Assembly (NCBI GenBank): GCA_025449115.1
Contig: JAHLKC010000077.1
Coordinates: 124,001-188,000 of the forward strand
DNA: 64,000 nucleotides
DNA from: Chytridium lagenaria
Lineage: Eukaryota; Chytridiomycota; Chytridiomycetes; Chytridiales; Chytridiaceae
Reading direction: 5' to 3'
Numbering within the stretch: the stretch's first letter is position 1; every line of letters starts with the position of its first letter. The notes beneath the pieces were generated by a model that was not told the origin of the DNA, did no database searches, and was given only the letters and a program-made list of their open reading frames with translations. This document shows, piece by piece, positions 23,163 to 34,968 of the stretch. The translations under genes and the position numbers were made by a program.

Positions 23163-24460
23163 TCATGCTAATGCCCGTGCAGGTATAACCGGCACCACAT
23201 CCCCATCATCGTCTCCTTCCCCAGCAGCTCCCTCATTCTGCACCTCCCGTCCAACAACATCTCTTGCCTCTTTCACCGTCCTCCCGCGTTTTTTCGCGCT
23301 ACCTGCATCCTGAACAACATCCTTTCGTTTCTTTCCCTTATCGCCAACCCCGCCATCCAAGTGCTCACTCTGTGAGCTCCGAATATGAATGCGTAGTCCC
23401 TGTCGCGCAAGACATCGTGAGAGATCCGTGGATGACGCCATGCCGGGGAAATCTTTGGGATGGAACACACTAAAACAGTCCGAGACGATGACCGCGTGTG
23501 CGAGGGAAAAGGGACAGGTTCTGAAAGTAACAAAAGATGCCACAGGTAAATTAAGACGGCCTATGTTCCAAAAACGGAAAGGAGAGACAATAATGGTACT
23601 CACGCTTTTAAATCAAACAGGGTGAATCGTATCCGAAATCTCCCACTGACTCTAATACTTAAATCCGGAAACGCAAAAAACAATCCGCGTTCCCCATTTA
23701 TATCGTACATCAAGTTGACTTCCGCACATACCCCACCAACAAGCAAATCCCGTCCTGCGCTCGTACTTACTGTGGCGGGTGATGTTGGATTGAAGAGAGG
23801 CGAGGGTGAGATGGAGTGTCCTGACTGGCGGTCTGTGGAGGTAGGCTGCTGTTCAGCCATCATGGCAGAGGTGCTGCCTTTTGCTTCTTGGATAAGGGTT
23901 GCAAAGACAAGGAGAGAAGTGAGTTTAGAGAATCTGTAAATTTTAATTTAGAATTCGGAAAGCGAATGCGTAATTTACCGTTGCTTGATGTCGGTTTGTG
24001 CGTACAGAGGGTCGTCGTCAAAGAGCTGCAGAATGGGTGGTGGGTCTATTTTGGAAATGGTAAAAAGGAGGGTAAGTTGACAAAGAAAGAGGCCATAGGT
24101 GAGAAGGATGAAGTAAGGTTCTGTACAAGTTGTATATTGACATGACAGCAAGGCCACGAAGAAGAAAAAAGTGAGAAAGAAGCAAGGACTTCTTACCGAT
24201 AGGCCGCCTTGAATAGAATATGAGAAGAAGCGTAATGCGTGAGATTGGCAAAGGTTGACTTTTCAAAGGAGGGGGCAAGTCTTTTCTTACCTATCCCCGT
24301 CCCCAAACCCAATCATCCGTGCTCTGATGGGTTGCTGACGGATGACCAGCCGCAGCCTTGATGGAGGTATTGATGAAGAAGGAGGGTGGAACGATGCTTG
24401 CGTTGTTGTTGTGGTCGTTGTTGTTGTTGTAGTAGAGTATAACGTTGAAGAAGTAGCCAT
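23163..24460 (-). CDS. Velvet-domain transcriptional regulator, five exons
   Basis: Velvet proteins (VeA, VelB, VosA, VelC) are fungal DNA-binding regulators coupling development, light response and secondary metabolism. Exons: 24291-24460, 24197-24207, 23979-24045, 23604-23933, 23163-23520. They total 936 nt, exactly 311 codons plus stop, with every junction GT-AG and in phase. Domain pieces in order: RLRLVIRQQPIRARMIGFGD; then D-RRPI-D, whose RRPI comes from an 11-nt exon; PPPILQLFDDDPLYAQTDIK; GRDLLVGGVCAEVNLMYDI; GLFFAFPDLSIRVSGRFRIR with FTLFDLKA; SVFHPKDFPGMASSTDLSRC and LARQGLRIHIR. The C-terminus carries basic KGKKRK and KKRGR (likely nuclear signals) and an acidic GEGDDDGD tail. The N-terminus is a Thr run. 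The long SPSPLFNPTSPATVSTS insert splits the domain. Which velvet subclass cannot be told. Confidence 0.93.
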
Positions 24461-26097
24461 TATGCAGTGTCATAGAACGGACAAGGATGTGGGTATGATG
24501 AGGACCGGAGAAGGATGCAATGCGATGCGATACGTGCAGATGTTGTGTGTGAGGAGGCCAAAGAATCAGATTCAGTTTGAGATGGGGGTTGTTTTGCGTT
24601 GCGGGTGTGTAAATGTATTAAGTTCAAGATCTTCGGATTACCTCGGAAAGATTGGGGATTTTTTTTTTATTTTTATAAAGAAGAAAAGGGGATGAAAAAC
24701 CGAAACAAATAAAAAAAATAATAATAAAATGAAAATTCACAAATAAAGCCAATGGGGGACAAAAATCTGCAAAAGTCAATTATTCTCCTCTCTGCTCCTC
24801 CCTCCCTCCCCCCACAAATAATTAAAAGAAAATCTAATGTTTTTCCGAAAGAGGTAATACACGACTCAGCAATCATTTGAACCATCCGGTCATCTCTTGA
24901 AAAGAACGAAACGTCCGTAGTATTGCCGTTACTCCGTCCTTTTGGTTCAATCACTAGACTTATTAATCTGCCCTTTTTGGTTGTTTTCCGGGGCTTATAT
25001 ACTCATATCTTTTTTTTTTTTTTTTGCTAACAGACATCTGGTCAGTGGTCACTGGTCAGTGGTCACTATGAGTCTATGACTAATATTAACATGTATATTG
25101 GCCTGGCCCACCAACTAATAACACCCATCAAACCTTGTCTTTTCACCTTGGGCCTTGACGACGTCTGTTTCTTTTTTGGCAAGCCCTTTTTCTTGTCTGT
25201 ACCTTGGGAGCTATACCCCAAAAAAAACTCGATTCAGCGCCATGCATCCTCTGATCACTCTCAATTCCACAGCGATAAGAGTGAGTATTGGCTCTTATCG
25301 AAATGAAGAGCTCTCATCCAGCCATTTTGGAGAGATTTGAAGGAGTAGGCATTAATGGTTTGCGATGGTCGCTTGAGAGATTGCAACTACCACCACGACA
25401 GTTGGGATCTTTCCACCCTCGCCCAACTCTTACGGCCCGGTTCCATGGGCGAAAAACCAGATGATTAATGCTACCGCCGCTGATGAATGAACGTCGGAGC
25501 AGTTTGGCGAGGATTGCGGCGGCCGTTTGAATTCGTTGAGCACTAATGTTTACCGCAATTTCCCAAAGTGCTGTTAACTTCGGACCGTCAATAACCCCAT
25601 GATGATCTGAACACAGCTATGGCTAGAATCATTGCAAATGTAAATGACGGGAGGTTCAAAACCATGTCGGTGGAGCGGCCCGTGTATGGCTTATCAACAA
25701 ATACTTCAGAATGTAATTTTTACACCAACGGATATACAATAAAAAGTGATAGGGTGGCCTTTGCTAGGTTAAAACTCATGGAAATGCCAACAAAATGTGA
25801 AGGTAAAACCTAATTTCTTTAAAAAAAAGGAGAATAAGTCAACAATACGTACCAGAATAAGCGGAAGCAACCTCTAAATGTTGGGCGTCAGCCGCGCTAA
25901 ATCGCTTGATGAAAAGGTGGGTCCCTCAAAGACCGCAGATTTTGGTAAGATATTTTGAAGACGCGAGTTTTGTAAAGATATGTAAAGAATACCAGAGCAT
26001 TAAATGTCCATCGTTGGGGCTTGTCGATCAGATCAAGTTCACTTTATCGCCTTCACATTCAGGTTTACTTTTGAAGCATTATTGAAGTTTTTTTGGG
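24461..26097. other. Intergenic, no supportable gene
   Basis: Upstream region of the velvet gene plus further non-coding DNA. Contains poly-T/A tracts and a short direct repeat of TGGTCAGTGGTCACTGGTCA type at about 25036-25066. Open frames of 60-76 codons here show no family signal. Confidence 0.5.
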
Positions 26098-26862
26098 GAA
26101 GGCGAGTAGGAGAGCTGCGAATCAGAGCAACCCATCATCATCATCACCAACATCATCATCACGGCCACGTCTGCCTCCTCAAAGACTAGACTCTGCTTCA
26201 CCTGAGAGTAGTCGAATAAGATCTCTCTCTCCTCCAGTGAGAGGTAGATCATAGACCACGTCTTTACCATCCATCCCATCATCATCAACAACATCAACTC
26301 CTAGGACTCAACCTGCTACAGTACTCCCATCATCATTACCATCATCCCATGTTCGAGCTCAGTCTCCTCTACCAAGGCAAGTCGGTGCAAGCATGCCCCG
26401 TCCCCATCGCACCGCTCGCACCCTATATCTCCATCAAGAAGATATATTAAAGAAGAAGAACAATAACTACAGGAACAATCAACCACCCCAAGCATGAACC
26501 GCAAGATTCATCTCTACGCTACTACTTCAGACCCAGACTCTGGTAAATCCGCGAACCTCTCCCTTAAAGACGTCCGTGCTGCCATCGTCACCACAAAAGC
26601 CTCTCCAAAACAATTCAAGCATATCCGTTTAAACCCTCTCATTAAGATTCAATTCTCGCCATTATGTTCATCGTCATCAACACAACCCATTGAACACTAC
26701 TTCAAGAGCAAACCAATTTCTCCTTCCTCCCCACCCCTCGCTAAAGTTAAAGTCATTTCAGAAATGTACCGTCTTGATACCAACACTCCTTCAACACGAC
26801 ATAGGGGGTTTTTTTTAAGCCATGTTTCCGTTTTTTGTTTTTTGTTTTTTTTGACCTTGTAA
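26098..26862 (+). CDS. Hypothetical Ser/Pro-rich protein, frame-disrupted
   Basis: Two adjoining open frames read as one protein if one base is added near 26493. The first is rich in SR, SP and poly-Ser (including RIRSLSPPVRGRS) with one in-frame TAG near 26250. The second begins MNRKIHLYATTSDPDSGKSA and contains TQPIEHYFKSK, which resembles a PCNA-interacting box (xxxIxxYF) with Thr in place of the usual Gln. No family recognised. The end is unclear and the last ~20 codons look non-coding. It may be a decaying gene. Confidence 0.35.
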
Positions 26863-27526
26863 TTGGTTTTTTCTTTTTTCAATTTTCATAGTGAGTGTTT
26901 CACTCATCCCTTCACTTCGTTCTTAGTTTTATTTTTTACACTTCTCATTCGAGCGCCAAGATTCTCTTTTGTTCTCTCACTATCCGATGTAAAATACAAT
27001 CTCCTCGGAAATACAATTTCACGCTATCCTTTCCATTTCATCTCTCGCGGAATGTTGCATGTATGAGACACTATAATCATAATCTCAAATGTATCCCGTT
27101 CTCACTCAACCTCCCGTGTTCCAAGCTATGTTCAGCCTTCAATTTTTTGAATAAAGAACTTGTAAGCAACCTCACACATTATGCGTATAATCGTCAGTGA
27201 GTATTTACACGTTGAGTCCAAATCCTTTTTTTCTTTTTTTTCAAATACAATAACTAAACCCCATCCTTCTATCTACAAAGACAGTCAGTGCTCCTCACGC
27301 CTAGATCTTACAGAACATGCACTTGTTTTACACATGAAAACCGATTGTTAATGGGTGCGCGTCAAGGCTACGCGTCAAGAAAATCCGTGTCTGCGCGCAT
27401 AAAGTTTATTTGTTGGAGCACAAAATGACTGAGCCGGTTGGTATCACTCACTTTACCTTTTTAGTTTTGTGTTCGAATTGGAAAGCTGGGTCACTATATA
27501 CGTAAGCGTCATCCGTCTACAGAAGC

Positions 27527-27641
27527 ATGCTGCTGGTACTCATCATCTCGACGGTGGCTGTTGCTACCGTGCGGGCTCAAGAGGCTTCAACTTGTGGGAG
27601 GAATGAAATCATCTCGATGGACTTTGATATCATGAATAACG
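27527..27641 (+). CDS. First exon of a secreted protein, rest not found
   Basis: An ATG at 27527 opens 38 codons starting MLLVLIISTVAVATVRAQ, a textbook signal peptide with a VRA-Q cleavage context, followed by EASTCGRNEIISMDFDI. It ends at AACG then GTACGT, a good donor. No downstream exon is recognisable. A dispersed 385-bp repeat begins 66 bp later, so the gene is probably disrupted by that insertion or its exons are too short to see. Confidence 0.45.
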
Positions 27642-27706
27642 GTACGTTATTAGAATGACATTGGCCCGACATATCTTACTTCATTCTGAAACTCATCTCC
27701 CTTGCT

Positions 27707-28091
27707 TTCTGCAGTATGGTGTTGGATTGAAGCAACATTCCAGCACTCGTCACCGTGCCGTTACTGCCCATTACAATAACATTCCATTCCAAACACATTC
27801 CACAACGATTTTTCTTTAGATACCGACTCTCGCTCTTTCGTTTTCGACGGCATGAAGAGATGTCGACAAAGTGGAGCAGTAATATCCGTAACCTTATGTG
27901 CACAAGCACATAAGGTAATACACGACTGTGCCACTTCAACTATGTCAATATTCTAACGAGCCCGTCAGATCCTGAGCCGACTTTTTGGCCTGGAATGGCA
28001 TCGATTCCGAGGCATAAAGTCGGCGCGGCTCTCCCGTCCTCTCCCCGCCCTCCTCTTCCAACCGCTGCTTCACAGTCTGTGCGATGTGATC
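27707..28091. repeat. 385-bp dispersed repeat, copy 1
   Basis: Nearly identical (two substitutions noticed, in CCGTAACC versus GCGTAAGC) to 48029-48413, same orientation. Shared sequence runs from TTCTGCAGTATGG to GCGATGTGATC. It contains an 11-bp hairpin ACCTTATGTGC-ACAA-GCACATAAGGT at about 27890-27916. No terminal inverted repeats or obvious target duplication. It could be a MITE/SINE-like unit, solo LTR or segmental duplicate. Confidence 0.9.
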
Positions 28092-31039
28092 AGGATGGCC
28101 TTTCACAATTGGGAAATTATTGCCGATAGGGTGTTGACGGAATGGAAAGAGCTTGAGTTAAATGTGGTAGAGACAGAGTAAGTAGGATAATTTAAGACAC
28201 TTGGTATTAAAGTAGAATTCTTAAGGGCAGCATATATATATAATAGCTTCAAAAAAGCCTTTGTAGGAGCCAACCACGACGCCCATTCGCTCTCCAAGGA
28301 AGCGAGCACGTTCTAGTTTCACCAAACCATATGACACTAAAGGTTTTCTCATCAGTCCTGACCAAGCGGCAGCGGACGGTCATGACCATCATAACGATGC
28401 CTAGCATCAATCTATTCAGCCCCTAGGAAGACGCGGATGGTCCCGGTGATAGGAGAATTTGAATTAACGAAGTTGATTTACCTGCAGCATCTTTTCGGCT
28501 CAAAATTGATCTTGGAACGGCATCCATATCGGTGATGGTTTGGAATTGTTTGAATGAAGGGGGTGAAACGGTTGCAACCATGGGTGAAAAAACCAAGCCA
28601 AAACGACCATCAGTCCAACCCACAAAGATACGATAATCTACGCAGACTGTTCTGGAAGGCACTCCACCAGACCCACACTCCAAAACGACCATCAGTCAAA
28701 CCCACAAAGATAAACACGGAAAAGTTTTATAGAGCACGCAGAATGGCATAATTGCCATCTGCCATTTTTTCCTCCACCGATAGCGCACGAGAGAGCTCGT
28801 CCAAGAGCATACTTGAGTAAGTTACAGTCAAGATACCTGTAACTCGAAGCCACAAACGGGTCAAACATTTTGATGACACATAAGAGAACTAACACACCTT
28901 CAGATTTCGTTGCTTCACTCGTATGTAGCAACTCCAAGAAGATATATCCAGTTTCCGAATTTCATATGTCAGTCAATCATTATGATCCCATGATGTAGAA
29001 TATTTGACTATGAGGGGGTTTGCACCCGGATCGGTAAGAGGGTAATAATGAATGTTTCCGGATTGCGTCTAATCCGCTCCGCTCTCCCAAAGACGAGCAC
29101 ACAATCCCGAATTCAGCAGAAGTAGGAATAGATTCAAAGTTTCAGGAGAAGGTTGATAAGGGACGTGCCTGGAACATGTATAACCATTGACATTGCAATG
29201 AGTTCATGTTTTGAAAGCAAGAACTTCGCAAGAAATGCCGTCCAAAAATAGTTCAAAGCTGCGACACTTGGTACCTTTCCGCATATCACATTGAGCACCC
29301 GGTAAGCTCTCTCCTTTTCAAAATGCAAGGTGCTACATTTAAAAAACTGGGTTGGCTATCAACCCCTTTATATGATTTAACAGTTACGTACATGTTTTCT
29401 AAGAGCTTTAAGGTAACCATCCTGCGATCATAATCACCAAGTCTTGTGACAAGCCGGCCAATGCAGTAGTGTCGTTCTCCGTGCTTCTGTTTGATGACAC
29501 GGCTATGCCCTGTTGTAAGTCGCATAATCCATCACTCTTTTCGGTTGTTCTGACGGTCACTTTTACGGCGCGACACCCCAATTCTTCCTTTACTGGAAAG
29601 GCTTCAAGAAATGCTCCACAATTCTGCACCGTTTTCATTTTGGTATGGGTCATGACGTATGTGTTGACCTGTGGTGATCTCCCCACCCTACACCCTACAG
29701 GCCGATTGTGCGTGTTGACGACCTAGTTTACACGTTGACAGAATCTTGTTAAGATTTATTAGCCTTGAAGCTCTTCTCCATGTGGCTCCATGCCTTCCGT
29801 CAAGAGTTGCCAAGGGTGTCCATACTGACAATAAAAGCATTCACTCTTCTCTTTTTTCGATGTCACCTTCTACATTACTCGTCCAATTGTCCAGAGCTTT
29901 CAACTGCCTCATACGAAAGAGGGCATTCCATTAGCTACAGCGCTCAGTCGCTCACCCTGGGTGCTGCTTCGACAGCCGCAGCATTCCCGCCAACAATTTT
30001 CTTGCGGTAGCCGTGGCTGGGCAGCGTCGCCTCCGCGGTCGGATCATGCCCCTCGCGACTCTTCCGCTGTCCAACACCTGAAAGCACGTTTCTTTTCCTG
30101 TCTCGCTTCAACACCCGACCGCCAAAGGCCAGCGAGAAACAGAAAGATCCTCTACCAAATGCCGCTAAATACTCAACAAACGGTCCCATGATCAGTGCCG
30201 CTCTCCAACACCTGCAAGCACGTTTCTTTCCTGTCTCGTTTCAACAAGCGACCGCCAAAGGCCAGCGAGAAATACAAGATCCTCGACCGAATGCCGCTGA
30301 ATACTCAACAAGGGGCTCGGCAGGGGTCTGTTTAACATTGAGCCTGGACACGATAGCTCAAACAAGGTTGGAGGCGAAGGGTGTCATATCGTTGATGGCT
30401 GGATGTATAGCCTCTGCAACCCGGGATGACGCTCATCTCCACAGCTCGATCTGCCCTTTGTTGCAAAGTAGGCGAAGTATAGATTGGGGAACGGGCCTTC
30501 CAACACCCGTGCAAGTCGATTGGCAAATTCGCGAAGAAAAAAATACAGAACGCGCGAAGGATTCGCCTTTGCGTGCCAAACTGCTCGATGCTCTCAGGAA
30601 AGTATTTTTATAACGTCCTCTTACGGGAGATATGAGTTAATGGGGTGACATATATGCAGATTCTATTTACTATCCTATTTTTAGCGGGAATTGGCAGGAG
30701 TTATATTGGGAAAATAAAAGAACATATCGATAAAGAGAGAAACAAGAAGCAAAGCCAATAACGTATGACCTAAGAAAGTAACCAAATGATGATTTCCAAA
30801 GATGATGAAGATAGGAAGAAAACAGATGTAAAGTCACGAGAAACTATAGAAATGGTTGAAGAATGAAAAGCCAAAACCAATAAAACGAAATGAAAAGCAA
30901 GACAGATGGCCCGATAAAGTATGACGAAGAAAAGAAAGGAAAAGAAAAGAAAAGAACAAAAAAGTATAGAATAGTGACGCGAGTCGCGTAAAGCTCGCTG
31001 TAAACGGCTTCAATTACTCTTCTATAAACACCCCGACTT
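28092..31039. other. Gene-poor region with a tandem duplication
   Basis: No supportable gene. Contains a ~134-bp direct duplication (CCAACACCTG at 30071 and again at 30205, continuing through CGACCGCCAAAGGCCAGCGA in both copies, about 30062-30312) and a shorter repeat of CGACCATCAGTC and AACCCACAAAGATA around 28600-28715. The stretch 30700-31020 is AAAGAA-rich. Confidence 0.55.
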
Positions 31040-31563
31040 ATAATGCACCTCCAGATATTCACTTCCGACTCAACTACTTCAACATCTTCTCCCACACCTT
31101 TCTACAGTCCGTCCTTTCCGACGTTAAGGGGGATAATCCCACCTCCTGTAAACATGCAAATCGCTCCGCTACTGGCTTTATTTACCATATTGTTAACACT
31201 TCCAAGAAAATTAGCGCCACGCCAGCGATGCTTATGGCGCTGAAACATATGGATTGGTCGCCCAAGGGGGCCGATAGGTGGGCATCGATTGAGAGCGGGC
31301 AATTCACGCTATTTTACATCCCGACAAGACGGCTACGGCAACGCAGCAGATCCCCGGTTATATCGAACACAAACGGTTCTACGATACGTTATATCAAGAC
31401 ATCAACCATGTTTCTAACTACTGGGTGGACACCAGTCGTTCGGACCGCGTCCGAGCCTGGGGGGATGTAGATTTGGAGGACACTTTATACGAAGAATGGA
31501 TCAAGGCAGTGAAGGGGTGGGTGCAGGTCACCAGGAACGTTGCCACGCGCCTTTCACTATCTT
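31040..31563 (+). pseudogene. Truncated copy of a C2H2/HPD (J-domain-like) gene
   Basis: Shares the block TTTACCATATTGTTAACACT through the GAGAGCGGGCAATTC region with the copy at 32266-32393 and continues in parallel to the AAGGGGTGGGTGCAGGTCAC end. Relative to that copy it lacks about two dozen bases that encode RRQIARIL before the HPDK motif, so its frame fails there. Its 3' part is better: it keeps YIEHKRFYDTLYQDINHVS, where the other copy has a TAA stop. The 5' part differs. Confidence 0.6.
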
Positions 31564-31593
31564 AATATAAAGTCGCAACCCCCTGCAAGAAAA

Positions 31594-32750
31594 TGCTGAA
31601 ATATGACGTCTTTAGGGTTAAACTACGTAGGGTCTCCCAAAAAGAAACAGTTGTCGCAATGACCACCCCACTTCCCATCGCAGCTGATGAAAAGGGACCA
31701 TTCCGGTGTCCATACCAGGAGGCCTGCTCTATCGAGAAACGAACTGGCACACCGCACCAGTATGGTACCCCGAGCAAGCATCCGCAAACACCTGGCAACA
31801 AAGGGTCATGGACTTTTGAAGGACAAAATTACGGCTCTAGTGCCGGGCCAACCGGAAGGGTCGGTCAGGCGGTCGCCTTACGAGGTGCATAAAACGTACC
31901 GAGCTAGCCAGAAAGGAAAAAGGACAAAGTTTATCAATGATTTTTCCCGAATCCAGCTGATAAAGGCAAGGGAAGGTAAGTCTTATATTTCTCCGCTGGC
32001 CCAACCCACAATTTAAGACATATTAACCCCTGAATTCAAGAGCACAACGCAATACTACAGGCGCACGACCAGCGCCTGTATGAATACGTTAACCAACTCC
32101 GTCAGTATCTACAGGCCCGCTTAGAAGTAGGGTCAAACATACCTGATCCTCCTAGGCCCGCGACGCTCAGGTTCAAAAGTAGTGTGGTAATACGGTACCG
32201 CCACCCCCCGATCCCCCAACACATGGTTCGTGAAAGCTACACCCCTGCGAGACGTGAGTTTGCTTCTATTTACCATATTGTTAACACTTCCAAGAAAATT
32301 AGCGCCACGCCAGCGATGCTTATGGCGCTGAAACATATGGATTGGTCGCCCAAGGGGACCGATAGGTTGGCATTGATTGAGAGCGGGCAATTCGTGCGTC
32401 GCCAAATAGCGCGAATCTTACATCCCGACAAGACGGCTACGGCAACGAAGCAGATCCCCGGTTAAATCGAATACAAACGGTTCTACGATACGTTATATCA
32501 AGACATCAACCATGTCTCTAACTACTGGGTGGACACCAGTCGTTCAGACCGCGTCCGAGCCTGGACCGCGTCCGAGCCTGGGGGGATGTAGATTTGGAGG
32601 ACACTCCATACGAAGAATGGATCAAGACAGTGAAGGGGTGGGTGCAGGTCACCAGGACGCGGCGCGCCACCTGTTGACCGGCCCCCACTGATACTGAGTA
32701 CGAGTTGTACAAGAAGAAGTATAAGACCGAAAGGCTTATGTAAGTGCTAA
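31594..32750 (+). CDS. Hypothetical protein with C2H2-like finger and J-domain-like HPDK motif, frame-disrupted
   Basis: Reading through one frame change near 31780 gives a zinc-finger-like block FRCPYQEAC ... PHQYGT ... IRKHLATKGH. Then comes FINDFSRIQLIKARE, a GTAAGT intron (about 31976-32040), a helical EHNAILQAHDQRLYEYVNQL segment, and the shared block ending FVRRQIARILHPDKTATATK. The HPD tripeptide with preceding basic helix resembles helix II/III of DnaJ J-domains, which activate Hsp70. A TAA stop follows PG at 32463-32465, where the sister copy reads through. A 17-bp direct repeat (ACCGCGTCCGAGCCTGG) lies at about 32548-32581. No full-length family match is known to me; the function is inference only. 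Confidence 0.45.
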
Positions 32751-33039
32751 CACTTTAGGCTACCTTCGATTAAGTTATAACTTACGCTACCATAGGAGCT
32801 TCAGAGGGAATTTGGCTCGACGCATCCTCCCCCGTTCATCCAGGACCACCTCCAGAATTCGCGGAGGCCCAGGCTAGGGTCCATGCCAGGTTGGCAGCTG
32901 AGCGAGCGTGGGATGCGAAGCACACTACGGGTTAACCCCCAATTCCTTGCATTTTAGCTGCATCCTAACCCTTGTTGCAAATAAAGTATTGTAAAGCTTC
33001 TTGCAAATCCAATGCATTATAACCCATGTTTTCTATTAT

Positions 33040-33400
33040 ATCATAATCTTAGGCGCGCCCGAATGCTAGCAACCCTAACGCGTCAACTTAACGCGCCGGA
33101 AGCGTACCACACCGGCAGGCGCGACGCGTGGAAGGCGTGGAAGGCATGCAGGACGCGCCGCTAGGCGTTAGACACGCGTCAAGAACGCGGCCCTCAGCCC
33201 AGGCCCAAGCGTGTGCAACGCGAGGCATGCACCCTTTAGAGGTGTACGCGCGTACATCGTACCATATCCGGTGTGTACAGTGGTACATATCCTGGGTAAT
33301 GTATGAGCGTACCTAACCATGGGTAATGTACGAGCGTACACGTTGATAAGACGCCTTTGAACCGAAAAGTCCAAAAAGCCGGAAAAGCCGGACTCATACA
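33040..33400. other. GC-rich block rich in ACGCGT/GCGCC
   Basis: Contains several ACGCGT and GACGCG words and GTACGCGCGTAC-type palindromes in otherwise moderate-GC DNA. No gene recognised. The word usage resembles that of the Copia element at 50-56 kb, so this may be a relic of a related element; that link is inference. Confidence 0.35.
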
Positions 33401-33429
33401 AAAGGCTCTAATTTCGGACAGTTTACAAG

Positions 33430-33900
33430 GTAAGCCGAGTGCTGGGAGAGAGGGAGTGAGTGGAGTGCCTATAAAGTCACCTTAGGGTAGCCCAGAGAGA
33501 GGGTAGGAGTAAGCCCAAAGAGGCGAATTGGCATATTTACGCGTGAGGGTTAGGGGCCTCACGCGAGATTGTTAGTGTGGGCCGGGCACCCCCACCACCA
33601 TAAGAGAGAGGGTTAGGGAGTGTGAGAGGGAGTGTGAGTGGAGTGCCTAAGTCATCTTAAAGTAGCCCAGAGAGAGGTAGTAATAATTCCAACGAGGCGA
33701 AATGGAAGCTTAACGCGAGAGGGTGAGGTGCCCCACACGAGAATGGTAAGTGTGGGCACCCCCCTCCCCCAGAGCCCATAGCCTAGAGAGAGGGTTAGGG
33801 GTGAGTGGGAGTGGAGTGCCTAAGTTACCTGAGGGTAGCCCAGAGAGAGGTAGGACTAACAACACGCGAGAATGTAAGTGTGGGCACCCCAAGGCCCATG
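33430..33900. repeat. ~175-bp tandem repeat, three copies
   Basis: TGGAGTGCC recurs at 33461, 33640 and 33812. Each copy carries GTAGCCCAGAGAGAGG, and the copies are joined by GTGTGGGC-ACCCCC blocks. Non-coding. Confidence 0.85.
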
Positions 33901-34366
33901 AAAATTATTTTAGCACAGGGGGCATCCCTACGTGGTTTCTCCATTTTTTCTCCTTGTGCCCACTCTTTTCCCCTCCTTTTTTACATATCCCTTTTCAACT
34001 TCTCTTGTCTATTTGCCCTCTTGTGTTTTTTTCCCTTGGTCCCTCACACTGCGTCCCATCTTTCAGAATCGTTTTTTTAATTTTTATTCTTATTAGTTTG
34101 CAGTGCCATAAAAATATAGTGTTCACAGAAATGAAGTCACAAAATTGTAGCAGGACGGTAAACAGATTCCTACCAGAAACTTCACAGAAAAGTTGAGTAA
34201 TAAAGGCAAAAACCGAAGAAACCCTAAGAAACTTCTAAAAAAAAACTTCACAGATATGGTGTGATGATAGCGTTTGATGGGGGCGCCGCCAAAGTTGCTG
34301 GTAAGGCTGCTACCCACAATATTGGCATTTCGCTTACTGACGCTACATATTTATCAATTGAAGTAG

Positions 34367-34968
34367 GTAAGACTTGAATATTGTTTTACTGTTCGTCTTG
34401 TTGCCGACGATGTTCTTTATCCTTATCTGGCTTACGTTTCTTTTATCTAGCAAAGAAGTCTTAACCGGCGTCTGTTGTATAAGCGAGGCGGATTTATCGA
34501 ATGGCCGACCCATAACTTTCGACTAGCTTCTATTTGGAAGACTCGGTTTATCCGACTAGCTTCTTTATGGAAGACTCGACTAGTGTGGGTTGGATTCTAA
34601 GCTTACCTCCTTTCGAGAGGCCTTGCGAATGACCGGTTGGAATGCTTGCCGGTGGAGTGCTCAATTTTATGTAAGACTTGAATATTGTTTTACTGTTCGT
34701 CTTGTCGCCGACGATGTTCTTTATCCTTATCTTGCTTACATTTCTTTTATCTAGCAAAGAAGTCTTAACCGGCGTCTGTTGCATAAGCGAGGCGGATTTA
34801 TCGAATGGCCGACCCATAACTTTCGACTAGCTTCTATTTGGAAGACTCAGTTTATCCGATTAGCTTCTTTATGGAAGACTCGGCTAGTGTGGGTTGGATT
34901 CTACGTTTACGTCCTTTCGAAAGATCTTGCGAATGACCGCTTGTAATAATTTGCAAGGGAGTGCTCGA
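34367..34968. repeat. 304-bp tandem duplication
   Basis: GTAAGACTTGAATATTG starts at 34367 and again at 34671, and the two 304-bp copies are nearly identical until about 34968. Each copy begins like a splice donor (GTAAGAC) and has TTTTATCTAG about 85 bp on, an acceptor-like end. Each also contains an inner repeat GACTAGCTTCT.T.TGGAAGACTC. Function unknown. Confidence 0.88.

Noticed and set aside
27676..27939. Minus-strand frame within the 385-bp repeat as a transposon protein
   Set aside because: About 87 codons with no known domain, and the same frame is cut differently in the second copy.
28423..29686. Several 60-92 codon minus-strand frames as genes
   Set aside because: No conserved motif, no coherent splice chain and no consistent composition.
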